Under the pieces are notes generated by a model. The model was not told where the DNA came from. It made no database searches and saw only the letters and a program-made list of their open reading frames with translations. Position numbers and translations under genes: made by a program. DNA of 64,000 nt from positions 754,976 to 818,975 of the forward strand of contig NW_003101680.1 in NCBI RefSeq assembly GCF_000003855.2, written 5' to 3'. Positions within the stretch are counted from its first letter, which is position 1. Every line of letters begins with the position of its first letter. The stretch comes from Blastomyces gilchristii SLH14081 (lineage: Eukaryota; Ascomycota; Eurotiomycetes; Onygenales; Ajellomycetaceae). Shown here in pieces: positions 60,649 through 64,000 of this stretch.

Positions 60649-63495
60649 ATGCCTGCCGAGAAAATTCTCACGATGCCCGCCGAGAGCAAGCCTTACCACC
60701 CCTTCGGCTGGTGTTCACATCCCCAGCCCAAGTATCCTCCTCAAAACGAGGATGGTATGTACATGTACATTACATTACTACATGTCAAGTTCTGACTTTG
60801 GACAACCATGAAAAGGAGCCTGTGTTGACCCCTCCCCCTAGTTACTACTACTACCTACGAGGTCATCGTTCCGTCACAACCACCAACTGGAATTCTATCC
60901 ATCAGACTCCACCCCGCTGGTCGCCTGGCGATACCAGAGCCGTGCGAAGGATCGCGTTACCAACCAGTAGTAGCGGGGAATAACCCATGGCTGGCTTATG
61001 CGATCATGGAATATGAACAGTTCCAGATATCCGCTGAATCGCAATATTGCTACAATAGCCGAATCGGGTGGTCCAACCCGAGAACAGGGTACCGCGCGTC
61101 GGATGGGAGGTACATGTACAAGTTTGATGTTTCGACTACCTCTTCCGAGCTGGCTGTGCGCATGTTTGCCAGGCGCTCTGATGCTGAAGCGGGACTCCAG
61201 ACTGTCTCCTTGGGGTCTGTCATGGTGAACCCGTTCACGGAAAACCGGCCTCGCGATAGGCATGGTTACGAGCCCATACCTGTGCAGGGTGGCACGGGGA
61301 AAGTGCCGATCGATATTTCCTATCTCGAGAAGAAGGTACCGCCGTTGGGCGACACGGAGGTTTGGTGCGTCTACGGCGAGATGGGCTCGAGTGATCTGGT
61401 CTATGTAGAGAAGCTAGACACCGACAGAAGCTACGGCATGAAGACCATTCCCATAGTCGTAGACGTTACCCACGAGTCCAAGCTCACTCATCGCGTCGAA
61501 CACCCGTTCATCGCTCCGCTCAAATTCGCTTTCAAGTCGTCCAAGGGACTGAGCCTCCTTTCACCGTTGGCTAGCGGAGGGCCGCTTTCTCATCACCTCC
61601 AGCGGGTGCGGCGGTTCGATGTTGGCCTAGCTAGATTTTATGCTGCGGAGCTCCTCTGTGTACTGGAATATCTGCACGACAACCATATTATTCTCGCACA
61701 TCTGAATATGGAGGATATCTTCTTGGATTCACCTGGACACCTCAGCCTATGCAATCCTAGTCTTTTCAGTCTGGAGGTCAAGGACGGTGATACAGTTGTG
61801 CCAGGAACATCAGGCGTACCCAGCCCCCTGAGCTTGTCAGGCAACAACCAAGTCGGTTTCCCAGACGGCGGATTGGTGGGGCTTTTGGGGCATCTTTTCT
61901 CTACGAAAAGGTTGACCGGATTTACCCTCCCATTTCTACGGTCGGGATGGCCAATAAGCGACGACTCAAGATAAGTAGAGACCCGGTACGTCCTGAGGGG
62001 ACTCCCACCGATAGCCAAGGACATTTTGATCAAGCTGCTCGAAAAAAATCCACTGAACCGCTTGGGGGCAAAGAATGGGACCTCTGAAATAAAAGACCAC
62101 CCGTTCTTCAAAGGCACCAATTGGCACGATCTCCTCCAGCGGAAATATACAACTCCTTTCAAGCCCCATGACGCGGCAACAGACTTCTGGCCTGGGGCGA
62201 AGGAGTACGACTCAGACAGGGGGCGAAAAGTGGAAGAAAAGATAGAAAATGGAAAAGTGTACCAGAGAGTAGTGGGCGCGAGTTGGCCACGATGCGAATG
62301 GAATCAAACCGGCTGGGTGAGGGACGGAAGTACAGAGGACAACCCGGACAGGCCTTCATCTCCCACTAGGGAGGACTACGACGATGGATGGGAGTTGTTG
62401 TGGGATCCGACGTCGTATCGATTCAACTTTCGAAATCGCTTCACTGATGAAACGTCCCCGGGCCGTCTCTCAGACAAATACTCCCGAACGTACCTGTGGG
62501 GTATACCACAGGGGCCTCCAGCTGTCCCACCCGCGGCATCCAATCCAACGTGCAGGCCACCTCCCTTGAGTGAGAGAAAGGCGGCTCTTGCGGCTGCATT
62601 GGTAGCCGGATACGGGGTGCGTGTGTTCTCACAGATCCTCAGACATGGGAATGACTTGAGCTTGGACTTCCCGATTCTTTGCTACAACCAACCCTACAGA
62701 CCCAAAGAAGGCATTCTCAACTCGGTTGAATATTTCCATGAAATCCAGCTGACACCACTGGAGTGGGCGGTAGAGCACGACAGGCTCGATCTTGTCAATC
62801 TGTCCCTGGCTCACGGCGCCGATGCGAACTATACCATCGAATCGGCAGAGGGGCCTGCCCTAGTGAAAGCAGTGCGACGAGGCAGCCTGAAACTAGTTGA
62901 AGCGCTTGTGCAGAAAACCAACCGCGTCTCTGGAACAAGGGCACTTCTTTTAGCAGTGAAGCAGCAGCACAGCGCCATCGTCAACACGCTGCTTGCCAAC
63001 GGTGTTCAGTGCGACTTTGAGGAGTCTGACCGGCCGCTTCCCGACCGTCGATTTTTTTCCGATCGCGACACCACTCCTGATCAGCCAACCCCTCTACAAG
63101 CAGAACGTTTCGCACCTCCGCTCCTCCTAGCAGTTACATCCGGCAATGCAGATCTGGTGAAGGCACTGCTTGCGCACGGAGCTAATCCCCATGCTCCCTA
63201 CCATGGCGTCCGTGGGCTCCGTCGCGATCATGACGGCTCCGGTCTCAAGGTAGCGGCTAGCTTTACCTGCGGAAGGGTCATACAGTTGGCCATGGAGTAT
63301 TGGCAGAATTCCGAGATCGTCCAATTACTCCTCGATGCAGGCGCGGACATCAGTCTTCACCATCCAGTCTGGCCCGTGCCTGTCTGGCCTGTTGGGGGTC
63401 ATGTATGTGAGCCGGTACCCAGAGCTGTATATCTCGAGGTTACTGCTGGCCTGGAGGCAGCGATGGCAGAAAGAAAGAGGCAAGGGGAGTGCTGA
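60649..63495 (+). pseudogene. C2 + AGC-type pseudokinase + ankyrin repeat protein, with one in-frame stop
   Basis: Exons 60649-60754 and 60842-63495 join in phase (intron gtatgt...cctag), giving a 920-codon frame interrupted by a single TAA at 61972-61974; the frame is the same before and after it. Residues about 40-165 resemble a C2 domain (GILSIRLHPAGRL, PWLAYAIMEYEQFQI, VQGGTGKVPIDISYLEKK). The kinase-like part follows: the beta3 lysine is kept (YGMKTI), but the catalytic loop reads ILAHLNMEDIFLD instead of HRDLKPEN, and the DFG region reads LCNPSLF, so it should be inactive. After the stop comes the AGC-like C-lobe (LLEKNPLNRLGA, IKDHPFFKG) and then several ankyrin repeats (TPLEWAVEHDRLDLVNLSLAHGADAN, LLLAVTSGNADLVKALLAHGANP). 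The stop may be a nonsense mutation, a read-through site or an intron I did not resolve. Confidence 0.75.
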
Positions 63496-64000
63496 GAAGC
63501 GGTATGTAATCTCTTGAGATGTTTTCTTCTCGATCCTTCCACCAATCCTTTCAGATGAAGGAGATTCTGACGTTGATACTCAAGGGTACAAACAAGTTTT
63601 TTATGTCATGCAGCAGAAGATGAGGTGGTTGTGGCTGCACCCTCCAAAAAAGGGGATGCCAAGATAGGCTCAATTGAGAAAAACATCATAGAACAAGAAC
63701 CGAAGACCAAGCCAAAATAGACTGCTAGATATAAGTGTGGACCTGACTCTTCATTTCTGTTACCTGCTTTCTTTTGAACTCATTAACTTATTCTTTCTTC
63801 TTCAGCTGCTCTGAGAATTCTGCAGATGACAAGTTGACAACACTGCTCTCAATTGTAATGATTAATAGCAAAAATTTTCACATTGTATTTTTAACTTGAA
63901 CAGTCTTTGATGAAAACTACTGACTGTTTTTCTTGAATTAGGAAGATATATTATTTTATTTTATATTTATTTTTATACACTTTGAGAAAAGAATTAATCA
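63496..64000. other. 3' region, possible extra exon and start of an AT-rich repeat
   Basis: A good donor (gtatgt, 63502) and an acceptor (catgcag, about 63614) follow the ankyrin gene. The next stretch to 63720 is an open frame (AAEDEVVVAAPSKKGDAK ... EPKTKPK) that may be a spliced end of the gene or untranslated. From about 63760 to the edge the sequence becomes AT-rich and CG-free, as in the retroelement block. Confidence 0.35.

Overview
The window is nuclear DNA of a filamentous ascomycete (Pezizomycotina). I infer Eurotiales-like from intron style and gene content, but this cannot be proved here. Every confident gene has short GT..AG introns (about 45-175 nt), and the middle of the window is a block of repeat-induced-mutation-like (RIP-like) LTR retrotransposons.

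Left gene-bearing arm (1-20.3 kb). An NLR-type receptor (PNP domain then NACHT ATPase, minus strand) runs off the left edge. It is followed by a Dal5-type MFS permease (plus), an F-box protein (minus), an Unc93-like membrane protein (minus), and then the most unusual locus. That locus is an 11-exon gene for a 1146-residue protein with a chitin-binding-like module (13576-17683, minus), facing a two-exon gene for a 622-residue polymorphic-toxin-like protein with a pre-toxin hydrophobic segment and a PD-(D/E)xK nuclease-like C-terminus (18351-20286, plus). The two share one 667-bp promoter region. Both look like bacterial conflict-system proteins that have acquired fungal introns.

Repeat nest (21.4-53.9 kb). 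Two perfect 38-bp inverted repeats (21440-21477 and 53873-53910) enclose 32.4 kb. From outside in, this holds a 1.28-kb TRIM-like element with identical LTRs, a degraded Ty1/copia element (22844-28070), a 9.7-kb minus-strand Ty3/gypsy element B (28284-45798) split by a nested Ty3/gypsy element A (32560-40341), and a third gypsy element C (45809-53601, same family as A, inverted). All five have LTR pairs of matching length and recognisable 5-bp target-site duplications. With them removed, about 634 bp remain, suggesting a small TIR element as the original landing site. The coding frames are full of stops, and CG, CC and GG dinucleotides are nearly gone.

Right gene-bearing arm (54-64 kb). A Snu13-type spliceosomal/snoRNP protein (plus), a SERCA-type Ca2+-ATPase (minus) and a C2-pseudokinase-ankyrin gene carrying one in-frame stop (plus). 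The last bases again become AT-rich and CG-free, so another degraded repeat probably starts at the right edge.

Apart from the divergent pair, neighbouring genes show no obvious joint function. All exon models were made by eye from splice signals and reading-frame continuity.
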